This document shows positions 1 to 5,612 of a DNA stretch of 5,612 nucleotides, in pieces. The notes beneath the pieces are model-generated. The model made no database searches, was not told the DNA's origin, and saw only the letters and a program-made list of their open reading frames with translations. Positions within the stretch are counted from its first letter, which is position 1. Every line of letters begins with the position of its first letter. This DNA is from Acidobacteriota bacterium. GTDB lineage: Bacteria; Acidobacteriota; UBA890; WLXD01. The stretch covers positions 1 to 5,612 of the forward strand of contig JACZXM010000230.1 in NCBI GenBank assembly GCA_022571615.1, written 5' to 3'. The position numbers and the translations under genes are program-made.

Positions 1-1450
1 GCTCGTGACCGAGAACTTCATGCTGTCGATCTCAGGAGGAGTGCTCGGCGTCGTGCTGGCCAGCGGGATCACGCCGCTGCTCGCGCAGCTCGGAGGCGCC
101 GCCATCCCGCGCGCCGCCGAGGTGGGCATGGACCTTCGCGTTCTCGGCTTCGCGGTGCTCACCACGGTGCTGACCGGGCTGCTGTTCGGTCTCGTGCCCG
201 CGCTGCAGGCGCCAGTGTCGCGACTGCGGACGGCGCTGCGCGAGGGGGCGGGAGCCTCTGGGTCGCCGATACGGGAGCGCGCTCGGGGCATTCTCGTGGT
301 CGCCGAAGTGGCGCTGGCCGTGGTGCTGGTGGCCGGGGCCGCGCTGCTGCTGCGCAGCCTCACGCGTTTGAGCGGTGTCGACCCGGGCTTCGACCCCGGC
401 CACCTGTTGGTGGCCAAGATCAACCTCGGCAGCGCCGAGCGCTATCCCGACGCCGATGCGATCAACGCATTCGTTGCCGAGTTGCGAGACAACCTCGAGG
501 CCCATCCCGTGGTCAGCAGCGTGGCGTTCGCAGGGGAGCTCCCGCTCAATGGCACCGCCTGGACGAGCGATTTCTTCGTCGAGGGCTATGAGGTGAAGGA
601 CGAGCTCACCGAGTTCAACCGCCGCTTCGTCGACTTCAACTACCTGGAGACGATGCGAGTACCATTGCTGCAGGGCCGCGGATTCCGAGACAGCGACGGC
701 CCGAACTCTGAGGCGGTGCTGGTGATCAACGAGACGCTCGCGAGCCGCTACTTCGGCACCGACGACCCCGTCGGCCGCCGCATCCGGTTCGGCGATGACG
801 AGGACGATCCGTGGTACCGCGTCGTCGGGGTGGTCGGCTCCGAGAAGGTCGAGGGGCTCGACTCGCGCGCCTGGCCCGAGATGCTCCAGCCGCTGGCACA
901 GGACCCGAACTGGGGCATGAACGTGATCGTGCGCTACCAGCCGGGCTCGGGGCGGCCGGACGCGATCTTTCGCGACGAGCTCGCCCGAGTCGATGCCCGC
1001 GTGCCGATCGTCGGCTTCTCCGCCTTCGAGGACAGGGTCTCGGCCACGCTAGCCACCGAGCGCCTGCTCGCGGTCACCGGCACGGCGTTCGCCGGCACCA
1101 CCCTGCTGTTGGCCGCCTTGGGCGTATACGGTCTGCTGGCCCAATCGGTGAGCCAGCGAGCCCGCGAGATCGGCATCCGCATGGCCCTGGGAGCCTCGGC
1201 GCGCCAGGTGGTTGGGGTCATCATGACCAGGTCGCTGGGCCTGGTGGGCCTCGGCATGGCGTTCGGCGGGTTCGGCTATCTGGCCGTCTCGACCTGGCTC
1301 GGCTCGGTGCTGTTCGAGCTAAGTCCCACCGACCCGAGCACGCTGGCGCTAGTCGCGATGGTGCTCGTCACCGTGGCGGCCGTCGCCGCGTACTTGCCCG
1401 CTCGCCGGGCGGCAAGGCTGGATCCGGCTCGAACGCTGCGCGCCGACTAG
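1..1450 (+). CDS. MacB/FtsX-type ABC transporter permease, ADOP-like, 3' part (5' truncated)
   Basis: This is the C-terminal portion (at least 481 residues) of a large inner-membrane permease of the MacB/FtsX class. The reading frame is open to the left edge; the GTG at 5 is probably internal, because the residues around it already read like the end of a first FtsX domain. Numbering from that GTG, hydrophobic segments lie near 8-28, 45-67 and 95-118. A periplasmic MacB_PCD-like domain spans about 119-350, and three final membrane segments lie near 356-380, 404-430 and 446-466. The FtsX hallmark R-x-R-E-I-G-I-R-M-A-L-G-A sits at 385-397, and a PARRAARLDP tail is at 465-474. An FtsX half, a connecting helix, a periplasmic domain and a second FtsX half is the layout of acidobacterial-type duplicated permeases, which act in efflux or lipoprotein/peptide handling with a separate ATPase. 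The substrate cannot be told. A possible terminator and a new operator follow, so it is probably not in the downstream operon. Confidence 0.9.
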   Translation, partial: LVTENFMLSISGGVLGVVLASGITPLLAQLGGAAIPRAAEVGMDLRVLGFAVLTTVLTGLLFGLVPALQAPVSRLRTALREGAGASGSPIRERARGILVVAEVALAVVLVAGAALLLRSLTRLSGVDPGFDPGHLLVAKINLGSAERYPDADAINAFVAELRDNLEAHPVVSSVAFAGELPLNGTAWTSDFFVEGYEVKDELTEFNRRFVDFNYLETMRVPLLQGRGFRDSDGPNSEAVLVINETLASRYFGTDDPVGRRIRFGDDEDDPWYRVVGVVGSEKVEGLDSRAWPEMLQPLAQDPNWGMNVIVRYQPGSGRPDAIFRDELARVDARVPIVGFSAFEDRVSATLATERLLAVTGTAFAGTTLLLAALGVYGLLAQSVSQRAREIGIRMALGASARQVVGVIMTRSLGLVGLGMAFGGFGYLAVSTWLGSVLFELSPTDPSTLALVAMVLVTVAAVAAYLPARRAARLDPARTLRAD

Positions 1451-1497
1451 CAGGCCGGCTAGTTCCGCCGCCGCTCACAGTGCGTGTCGACGAGCCG

Positions 1498-1514
1498 GCG
1501 AGCAAAGGGCTCGC
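1498..1514 (+). terminator. Possible terminator hairpin after the permease gene
   Basis: GCGAGC at 1498-1503 pairs perfectly with GCTCGC at 1509-1514 across a 5-base AAAGG loop, about 50 bp after the permease stop codon. It is followed by the moderately AT-rich TAAATGAATTAGG rather than a clear U-run, so it is not a textbook intrinsic terminator. A longer-range repeat, GCCGGCT at 1454-1460 with AGCCGGC at 1493-1499, overlaps its left arm and could form an alternative structure. The placement between two transcription units supports a terminator role, but this is tentative. Confidence 0.35.
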
Positions 1515-1522
1515 TAAATGAA

Positions 1523-1541
1523 TTAGGTTCGGCTAAACTAA
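1523..1541 (+). promoter_or_regulatory. DtxR/IdeR-type iron box (operator 1)
   Basis: TTAGGTTCGGCTAAACTAA matches the well-known DtxR/IdeR 19-bp consensus TTAGGTTAGSCTAACCTAA at 17 of 19 positions (mismatches at box positions 8 and 15). It stands out as AT-rich in GC-rich surroundings and lies about 80 bp upstream of the start codon at 1623, where a metal-loaded repressor would block transcription. DtxR-family proteins bind such sites as pairs of dimers with Fe(II) or, in the MntR branch, Mn(II). The inference is that the downstream operon is repressed when metal is plentiful. No clear -35/-10 pair can be named; TAGTCT at 1546-1551 is a possible -10 with a poor -35 partner, so the promoter probably overlaps the operator. 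Confidence 0.75.
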
Positions 1542-1558
1542 GGTTTAGTCTAGCCTAA
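1540..1558 (-). promoter_or_regulatory. Second, degenerate DtxR-type box overlapping the first (operator 2)
   Basis: Read on the minus strand this segment is TTAGGCTAGACTAAACCTT, which agrees with the iron-box consensus at 13 of 19 positions. It contains its own near-palindrome, TTTAGTCTAGCCTAAA at 1544-1559. Its centre is about 17 bp from that of operator 1, and the two together form one large dyad: TTAGG 1523-1527 pairs with CCTAA 1554-1558, and CTAAAC 1533-1538 pairs with GTTTAG 1543-1548, around an axis at 1540.5. Two adjoining boxes suggest cooperative binding of more than one repressor dimer pair. It could instead be the better site for an MntR-like member of the family. Confidence 0.55.
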
Positions 1559-1560
1559 AT

Positions 1561-1622
1561 CTTCGTCGCGACGGCCTCACCAATGCAGCTGCGGACGGAG
1601 CTCTTGAACCCGGAGTACACCC
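1561..1622 (+). promoter_or_regulatory. Leader region and ribosome binding site of the barrel gene
   Basis: This is the likely 5' untranslated leader. It holds a perfect 10-bp palindrome, CGTCGCGACG, at 1564-1573 just after the iron boxes. A Shine-Dalgarno GGAG lies at 1612-1615, seven bases before the ATG at 1623, and supports that start. No riboswitch-like structure or credible leader peptide was seen. Confidence 0.5.
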
Positions 1623-2501
1623 ATGTCGTTCGTACACACCGCGCTGGCGGCGCTGCTGATCGTTGGCGCCCCGAGCCTGTCTCAAGCAGCGCCCGCTTGG
1701 CAATCGGCTCGGTTGTCCGAGCCGCCTGAATCGGCGCCGGAACCGCCAGACCAGTCGGACACCGGCCAGCAGAATATGCTCGATACGTCTGCCGGGCTCG
1801 ACGCCCTTGTCACCGACCGACCCGACGCCACCGAAAGTCCCGAGACCATCGCGGCAGGGCGGTTTCAGCTCGAGACCGGCTACACCTTCACGAGCCTGGA
1901 GAGCGTGCGTACCCACACGCTGGGTGAGTTCCTGCTCCGGGTTGGAGTACACGACAACATCGAGCTGCGCTTCGGCCTCAACTCCTACGCGCTCGTCCGC
2001 GGAGGCGCGGTCACCGCCGACGGTCTCGAGAACTTCGGGGTCGGGGCCAAGTTCCGCCTCCTGTCCGGAGGCGGCGTCGGGCACGCACGGCCAACCATCG
2101 CGATTCTGGTCGGCACATCGATTCCCACGGGCAGCGATGAGATCGATGCCTCGAGCGCTCACCCGGAGGCGCGCATCGCAGCCGGCTGGGACCTGAGCGA
2201 GGTCGTGTCGGTGTCGACCAATCTGATCTGGTCGTCGATCAAGGACGACGCGCTCGACGAACGCTTCAGTGAGTGGGGCGTTTCGCTAGCGCTGGGCTAC
2301 GTGTTGAGTGATCGCTGGGGAGCGTACCTGGAGTACTTCGGCGCCTACCCGAGTGGTGGGCGCGATACCGAGGACTTCGTGAACGCCGGCCTGACGTACC
2401 TGATCAGCAACGACCTGCAGCTCGATGCCCGTGTGGGCTACGGGCTCAACGATCGCGACGACGACTTCTTCGTCGGCGTCGGAACCGCCGTCCGCTGGTA
2501 G
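1623..2501 (+). CDS. Outer-membrane beta-barrel protein, MetA-pathway/'transporter' family
   Basis: This is a 292-residue secreted protein. It opens with a short signal peptide (about residues 1-23, hydrophobic core ALAALLIVGA, cleavage near SQA/A-P), then a Pro/Glu-rich linker at about 33-48. After that come alternating polar/hydrophobic segments typical of outer-membrane strands, ending in Arg-Trp as the C-terminal aromatic. The stretch TDRPDATESPETIAAGRFQL at 64-83 followed by an E-x-G-Y strand is typical of the family often annotated as 'putative MetA-pathway of phenol degradation' or simply 'transporter' (Phenol_MetA_deg-like). The family name is historical and most members have no proven substrate. 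The RBS GGAG at 1612 fits the start. It is the first gene after the double iron box and is followed by the cytochrome gene after only 10 bp. A role in letting the operon's substrate cross the outer membrane is inferred from this context; a structural or accessory role is equally possible. Confidence 0.8.
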   Translation: MSFVHTALAALLIVGAPSLSQAAPAWQSARLSEPPESAPEPPDQSDTGQQNMLDTSAGLDALVTDRPDATESPETIAAGRFQLETGYTFTSLESVRTHTLGEFLLRVGVHDNIELRFGLNSYALVRGGAVTADGLENFGVGAKFRLLSGGGVGHARPTIAILVGTSIPTGSDEIDASSAHPEARIAAGWDLSEVVSVSTNLIWSSIKDDALDERFSEWGVSLALGYVLSDRWGAYLEYFGAYPSGGRDTEDFVNAGLTYLISNDLQLDARVGYGLNDRDDDFFVGVGTAVRW

Positions 2502-2502
2502 C

Positions 2503-2508
2503 GAGGAA
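2503..2508 (+). promoter_or_regulatory. Ribosome binding site that fixes the cytochrome gene start
   Basis: GAGGAA lies in the 10-bp gap after the barrel gene's stop (2499-2501), three bases before the ATG at 2512. It favours this start over the in-frame ATG at 2425, which lies inside the barrel gene and would add 29 residues that do not look like a signal sequence. Confidence 0.65.
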
Positions 2509-2511
2509 ATC

Positions 2512-4443
2512 ATGAGCTCCCGGGCCCCCACCGCACCCCTGGCCACGACCCATGGACGACGACGCCTGGCCGTGCTGGCGATAATCGTTCTGGGAGCGCT
2601 CTTCCTGCTCCCGCTCACCGGCCGCTCTCACATCATCCGCGAGGAGCCCTGGCACCCGGTTCCAGCGGCGTATCTGCGCAGCCTTTTCTACCTGAAGCTG
2701 CAGCCGGTGGACTGGGCTCTGGTCCGGGCCGAGTACGAGAGCGTGCGTGAAGGCGGCTCGCAGCTCGACTCGGTCTACGACGGCATCGCCCTGGCCGCCG
2801 AGTTGCACGGCACCGACCACGCGGCAGCGATCCGCGACGCCATCGCGGCCCAGGACGCGGAGTCGCTGTCGGTCTCCGCGACGCGTGCCGTGTCGCAACT
2901 CGTGCGCCTGCATCTGCGGCGCGCGCTGGCCAAGCTCGACACCCCAGGGGCAGCTCTCGAGGAGGTGCACCAGGCCAGCCGGATGTACCGCGCGTTCGAC
3001 CGTTTCGTGCGCGCCACCGACTCGCAAGGTGCCCGAGAACTCGGTCGTGCGTGGCTCGAGCTGACCACGACGGTGGGGACGGCCGGGGTCGGGAGGCGCG
3101 GCTCTAGGGCGGCTGACAGGGAGCGCTTCGCCGGCGCTGTCGAAACCGTGGAGGGCTACCTCACTGCCAACTACGAGAGCGACGGCGGACCGAGCATGAC
3201 CGGCTTTGATCCAGTTCCGGTGGCCGGTCGTGCCTCGATGACCTCGGTAGCGCCGTGGCTGCCGCCGGCCTCCGACCTCAACGACCAGGACCCTCTGCCT
3301 CGTCTGGTCCTGAACTTCGAGGAGCGCGGCGTCGACGAGAAGGACCTGTTCCTGGTGACGTACGGCGACATGCTCTTCGACTCGCCGGAGGTCTTCGGCG
3401 AGCCAGCGCGCAGTCTCGGCCTCACGTGCTCGACCTGCCACAACCGTAGCGACATCAACCGACGGTTCTTCATTCCAGGGATTAGCACGCGACCCGGCAA
3501 CGTCGACGTCGACGGACACTACTTCAACCCGCGCTTCAACGACCGCCGGGCTGATGCGCTCGACATCCCGAGCTTGCGGGGCCTCCGGTTCACGGCGCCC
3601 TATGGTCGCGACGGACGCTTCGCGAGCTTGCCTGATTTCACCCGGAACGTCGTGGTCAACGAGTTCGCCGGCGAGGAACCTACGCCGTTGATGCTCGATG
3701 CTCTGGTCGCCTACCTGCTCGAGTTCGATTGGCTGCCGGCTCCCTACCTGCAGCCCGACGGCCGGCTCAACGACGCCGCTTCCGACTCCGCCCGGCGAGG
3801 CGAGGCGCTGTTCAACCGCCCGTTCGAGGGCATGGGCGACCGCGCGTGCAGCACCTGTCACGTGGCGAGCAACAACTTCCTCGACGGCCAGCGGCACGAC
3901 ATCGGTACCGGCGACCGGTCGAGTCCGGGAGCTCGGGACACTTTCTTCGACACGCCGACGCTGATCGGGGTGGCGCACACCGCGCCGTACTTCCACGACG
4001 GCGCAGTGGCGACGCTGGCCGAGGTTGTCGACTGGTTCAACACGCAGTTCCACCTTGGCCTCGAGGACGGACAGCGAGCTGACTTGACGACTTACCTCGA
4101 GACGGCGGGCGAAGGCGTGGATCCGTACGAGGTGTTCGACGAGGACAACACGCCATTCCAGCTGTTCTGGGGCGAACTGTCGACCTTCGCCTCAACCCTC
4201 TCTACGCTCATCCCGGCGCGCGACGCCGAGCATGCCGACCTCATGCTGCGCACGGTCGCCACAGACTTGAGGCTCGATGCCTCGGCGCTTGAGGATCTCT
4301 CCCAGGCACCCAAGGTCTTCGAGCTCGCCGATTGCCTCGACGACATTCGTGCAGCGATCAACGCCAACGACTGGGACCGGGCGGCGCGGCTGTACACCGA
4401 ATACCAGGCGCTCGAAGTCGCCTATGGACCCGATTTTCGCTGA
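2512..4443 (+). CDS. Membrane-anchored di-heme cytochrome c peroxidase/MauG-family protein with extra helical regions
   Basis: This 643-residue protein begins with a basic RRR (16-18) and one hydrophobic segment (about 19-37), either an N-terminal anchor or an uncleaved signal, which places the rest in the periplasm. Residues about 45-225 are mainly alpha-helical and not recognised. The core then has two heme c sites: C306-S-T-C309-H310 and C446-S-T-C449-H450. Each is followed by the family's conserved T-A-P-Y-x-x-D-G element (361-368 and 490-497), the second inside a classic D-T-P-T-L...H-D-G-A-V-A-T-L block at 480-502. This is the order of bacterial di-heme cytochrome c peroxidases and MauG-like oxidases, which reduce peroxide or carry out high-valent-iron oxidations. 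A C-terminal helical tail follows at about 570-643. The protein is clearly longer than ordinary peroxidases (roughly 320-400 residues). Its position between a metal-regulated barrel gene and an ABC importer suggests periplasmic redox work on the cargo or its ligand, which is inference. The c-type hemes require a cytochrome maturation system elsewhere. Confidence 0.85.
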   Translation: MSSRAPTAPLATTHGRRRLAVLAIIVLGALFLLPLTGRSHIIREEPWHPVPAAYLRSLFYLKLQPVDWALVRAEYESVREGGSQLDSVYDGIALAAELHGTDHAAAIRDAIAAQDAESLSVSATRAVSQLVRLHLRRALAKLDTPGAALEEVHQASRMYRAFDRFVRATDSQGARELGRAWLELTTTVGTAGVGRRGSRAADRERFAGAVETVEGYLTANYESDGGPSMTGFDPVPVAGRASMTSVAPWLPPASDLNDQDPLPRLVLNFEERGVDEKDLFLVTYGDMLFDSPEVFGEPARSLGLTCSTCHNRSDINRRFFIPGISTRPGNVDVDGHYFNPRFNDRRADALDIPSLRGLRFTAPYGRDGRFASLPDFTRNVVVNEFAGEEPTPLMLDALVAYLLEFDWLPAPYLQPDGRLNDAASDSARRGEALFNRPFEGMGDRACSTCHVASNNFLDGQRHDIGTGDRSSPGARDTFFDTPTLIGVAHTAPYFHDGAVATLAEVVDWFNTQFHLGLEDGQRADLTTYLETAGEGVDPYEVFDEDNTPFQLFWGELSTFASTLSTLIPARDAEHADLMLRTVATDLRLDASALEDLSQAPKVFELADCLDDIRAAINANDWDRAARLYTEYQALEVAYGPDFR

Positions 4444-4470
4444 CGTGGACGACGCGGCGGGGAGGACGAC

Positions 4471-5358
4471 ATGAACCGAGGATTCCGGAAAGCCACGGCG
4501 GTCCTAGCGACCGCTGTGGCGCTGTGCGCAGTGCAACCGGCCGAGCAAGCCTCGGCGATATCTCAGGACAAACTGACGCTGGCGTTCATTCCACAGGAGA
4601 ATCCCGAGAAACTGCTCGACGACATCTCGGTGATCCGTGACTACCTCTCCGAGGAAATGGGAATGGAAGTCGACGGCTACGTAACGCTCGATCATGCTGC
4701 CGCGGTTGAGGCGTTGCGCAACGGCACGGCCGACATCTCCTTCATGGGCGCCTTGCCGTACGTCCTGGCGCACCATCACGTCAACGCCCAGGTAGTGCTC
4801 GCGGAGGTCTATCGCGGCAGCCCGACGTATCGGGCGCGCGTGTTCGTGCGGCGCGACAGCGGCATCACCCGTCTTGCCGACCTGCGTGGCAAGAGCATCG
4901 CCTTCGCCGACCCGATCTCGGAGTCCGGCTACCTGTACCCGCTCGATCTATTCGCCGACGCCGGTTTCCTGACGCCGGGTGATGACCCGAAGACGTTCTT
5001 CAGCTCGGTCTACTTCGCTGGTGGCTACCAGCAGGCCATCCAGGCGGTGGCGAACGGCTACGTGGACGCCGCCGGCGCCAGCCAGTTCGCAGAGCTGCTG
5101 CTGACGCCGGAGCAGCTGCTCGAGGTTACCTCGATCGCCGAATCGGACCTGATCCCATCGCACGCGGTGATCGCGCGCGGCGATCTCGACCCGAGCGTCG
5201 TGGCGGCGTTCAAGCGCGCCATGTTGAAGCTCAACCAGGACGACTACCGCCACCTGCTGCAGTATGTGTATGGTCCCGACGGTTACATCGAGATCGACCA
5301 CACCGCCTTCGCGGGGGTGGAAGCCCTAGCGCGCGAGTACGGCTACCTGCAGGAGTAG
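4471..5358 (+). CDS. PhnD-family periplasmic substrate-binding protein of an ABC importer
   Basis: This 295-residue protein has a good RBS (GGAGG at 4461-4465, five bases before the ATG). A Sec signal peptide runs to Ala-Ser-Ala at 27-29; Cys19 does not fit a lipobox, so it is probably soluble in the periplasm. The mature part reads as the PhnD-like family. It has LTLAFIPQENPEKLLDD near the N-terminus, an A-L-R-N-G-T-A-D-I-S-F-M-G-A segment at 81-94, and D-L-R-G-K-S-I-A-F-A-D-P at 137-148 followed by S-G-Y-L-Y-P at 152-157. Then come G-G-Y-Q-Q-A-I at 184-190 and N-G-Y-V-D-A at 195-200. Known members bind phosphonates, phosphite or hypophosphite, and automatic annotation will say so. Here two ligand positions differ: the usual Ser-Thr-Ser is S150-E151-S152, and the His normally found in the G-x-H-D-x-A motif is Y186. 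The ligand may therefore not be a phosphonate. The gene follows the cytochrome gene by 27 bp. Confidence 0.85.
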   Translation: MNRGFRKATAVLATAVALCAVQPAEQASAISQDKLTLAFIPQENPEKLLDDISVIRDYLSEEMGMEVDGYVTLDHAAAVEALRNGTADISFMGALPYVLAHHHVNAQVVLAEVYRGSPTYRARVFVRRDSGITRLADLRGKSIAFADPISESGYLYPLDLFADAGFLTPGDDPKTFFSSVYFAGGYQQAIQAVANGYVDAAGASQFAELLLTPEQLLEVTSIAESDLIPSHAVIARGDLDPSVVAAFKRAMLKLNQDDYRHLLQYVYGPDGYIEIDHTAFAGVEALAREYGYLQE

Positions 5359-5439
5359 CACCGCCAGCCCCGGCGAGTAGACTCAGGGCGTCCCGCCCTC
5401 TGGCAAGGGCTCAAAGAGCTGCCCAGGAAGGGAGCATCC
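5359..5439 (+). other. Gap between binding-protein and ATPase genes with two competing hairpins
   Basis: AGGGCG at 5385-5390 can pair with CGCCCT at 5394-5399 across a 3-base loop. Alternatively GCCCT at 5395-5399 can pair with AGGGC at 5406-5410 across six bases. The two stems share the same central strand, so only one can form. Neither is followed by a U-run. They could tune expression of the ATPase relative to the abundant binding protein, or be chance in GC-rich DNA. The Shine-Dalgarno AAGGGAG of the next gene is at 5428-5434. Confidence 0.35.
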
Positions 5440-5612
5440 GTGTCTGAGCCGATACTCCGCCTGCGTGACCTGCGTGTTCGCTACGGCTCTAAGCCGCCAG
5501 TCCTCGACGTGAGCGCATTGGAGGTCGCCGCCGGCGAGATCGTTTGCGTCATCGGACCCAGCGGGGCCGGCAAGACGACGCTTTTGCGACTGGTCAACGG
5601 CTACATACACGC
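5440..5612 (+). CDS. ABC transporter ATP-binding protein, PhnC-like, N-terminal 57 residues (3' truncated)
   Basis: A GTG-started frame open to the window edge encodes the first 57 residues of an ABC ATPase. The start is supported by AAGGGAG at 5428-5434, five bases upstream. The opening strands ([11 protein letters not shown] at 6-16) contain the A-loop tyrosine Y15. They are followed by the Walker A motif G39-P-S-G-A-G-K45-T46-T47 and then LLRLVNG, which resembles PhnC-type ATPases (usually LLRCIN). It would energise an inner-membrane permease, expected next downstream, working with the binding protein encoded at 4471-5358. The Walker B, signature and H-loop motifs lie outside the window, so the subfamily rests mainly on the neighbour. 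It follows the binding-protein gene by 81 bp in the same direction, most likely in the same operon. Confidence 0.85.
   Translation, partial: MSEPILRLRDLRVRYGSKPPVLDVSALEVAAGEIVCVIGPSGAGKTTLLRLVNGYIH

Noticed and set aside
811..1521. Second + strand frame overlapping the permease gene
   Set aside because: The product is Arg/Gly/Pro-rich and low in complexity, while the permease frame has the FtsX hallmark and membrane segments. It is an out-of-frame shadow.
1583..1660. Possible leader peptide starting at the ATG at 1583
   Set aside because: It has no ribosome binding site of its own, runs out of frame through the barrel start, and shows no regulatory run of codons.
1545..2162. Minus-strand open frame opposite the barrel gene, running into the iron boxes
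   Set aside because: The frame is a GC-rich shadow. The + strand gene has a signal peptide, an RBS and family motifs, and this frame's end overlaps the operator.
2425..2511. Upstream in-frame ATG for the cytochrome gene (29 extra residues)
   Set aside because: It lies within the barrel gene, its product is Ser/Thr-rich without signal character, and the GAGGAA at 2503 points to the ATG at 2512.
2446..4053. Long open frame of 535 codons on the minus strand, opposite the cytochrome gene
   Set aside because: It is antisense to a gene with two heme motifs and clear family blocks. Its translation is rich in Arg/Val/Glu/Gly with no recognisable domain, as expected for the mirror of a GC-rich coding frame.
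4471..5612. Straightforward phosphonate uptake genes (phnD/phnC)
   Set aside because: Family membership is kept, but the substrate is not: the pocket motifs differ, a DtxR-type box rather than a Pho box precedes the operon, and no phosphonate-degrading gene is in view. The gene symbols were therefore left blank.
1..5612. CRISPR arrays, tRNA or rRNA genes, insertion sequences, phage genes
   Set aside because: No spaced direct repeats, cloverleaf, rRNA-like conserved stretches, transposase motifs or terminal repeats were seen.

Overview
The window is GC-rich (about two thirds G+C by eye) bacterial DNA from a diderm organism. The evidence for an outer membrane is a secreted beta-barrel protein ending in a terminal aromatic residue and a membrane-anchored c-type cytochrome. 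The first gene belongs to the MacB/FtsX permeases with a duplicated-permease (ADOP-like) layout, which are abundant in Acidobacteriota, Gemmatimonadota and related soil or marine lineages. That hints at the lineage but does not prove it.

Layout, all genes on the + strand. (1) Positions 1-1450: the 3' part of a MacB-like ABC transporter permease whose 5' end lies outside the window. (2) Positions 1451-1622: intergenic region with a possible terminator hairpin, then a striking AT-rich double palindrome at 1523-1558. Its left half matches the DtxR/IdeR iron-box consensus at 17 of 19 positions. (3) Positions 1623 to the end: a tightly packed run of four genes. They encode an outer-membrane beta-barrel of the MetA-pathway/'transporter' family, a membrane-anchored di-heme cytochrome c peroxidase/MauG-family protein with extra helical regions, a PhnD-family periplasmic binding protein, and the start of an ABC ATPase (57 codons, cut by the window edge). 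The gaps between these genes are 10, 27 and 81 bp, and each of the four genes has a recognisable ribosome binding site.

The most interesting reading is that genes 2-5 form one metal-regulated uptake operon. A barrel would provide passage through the outer membrane, a di-heme enzyme would do redox chemistry in the periplasm, and a PhnD-like binding protein with its ABC ATPase (the permease presumably follows downstream) would carry the substrate inward. The binding protein resembles phosphonate/phosphite receptors, but the positions that usually contact the phosphonate group differ: the Ser-Thr-Ser motif reads Ser-Glu-Ser, and the usual His reads Tyr. Together with the iron box this suggests that the cargo is a metal or metal chelate rather than a phosphonate. 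That functional assignment is inference; the gene order, heme motifs and operator are read directly from the sequence.
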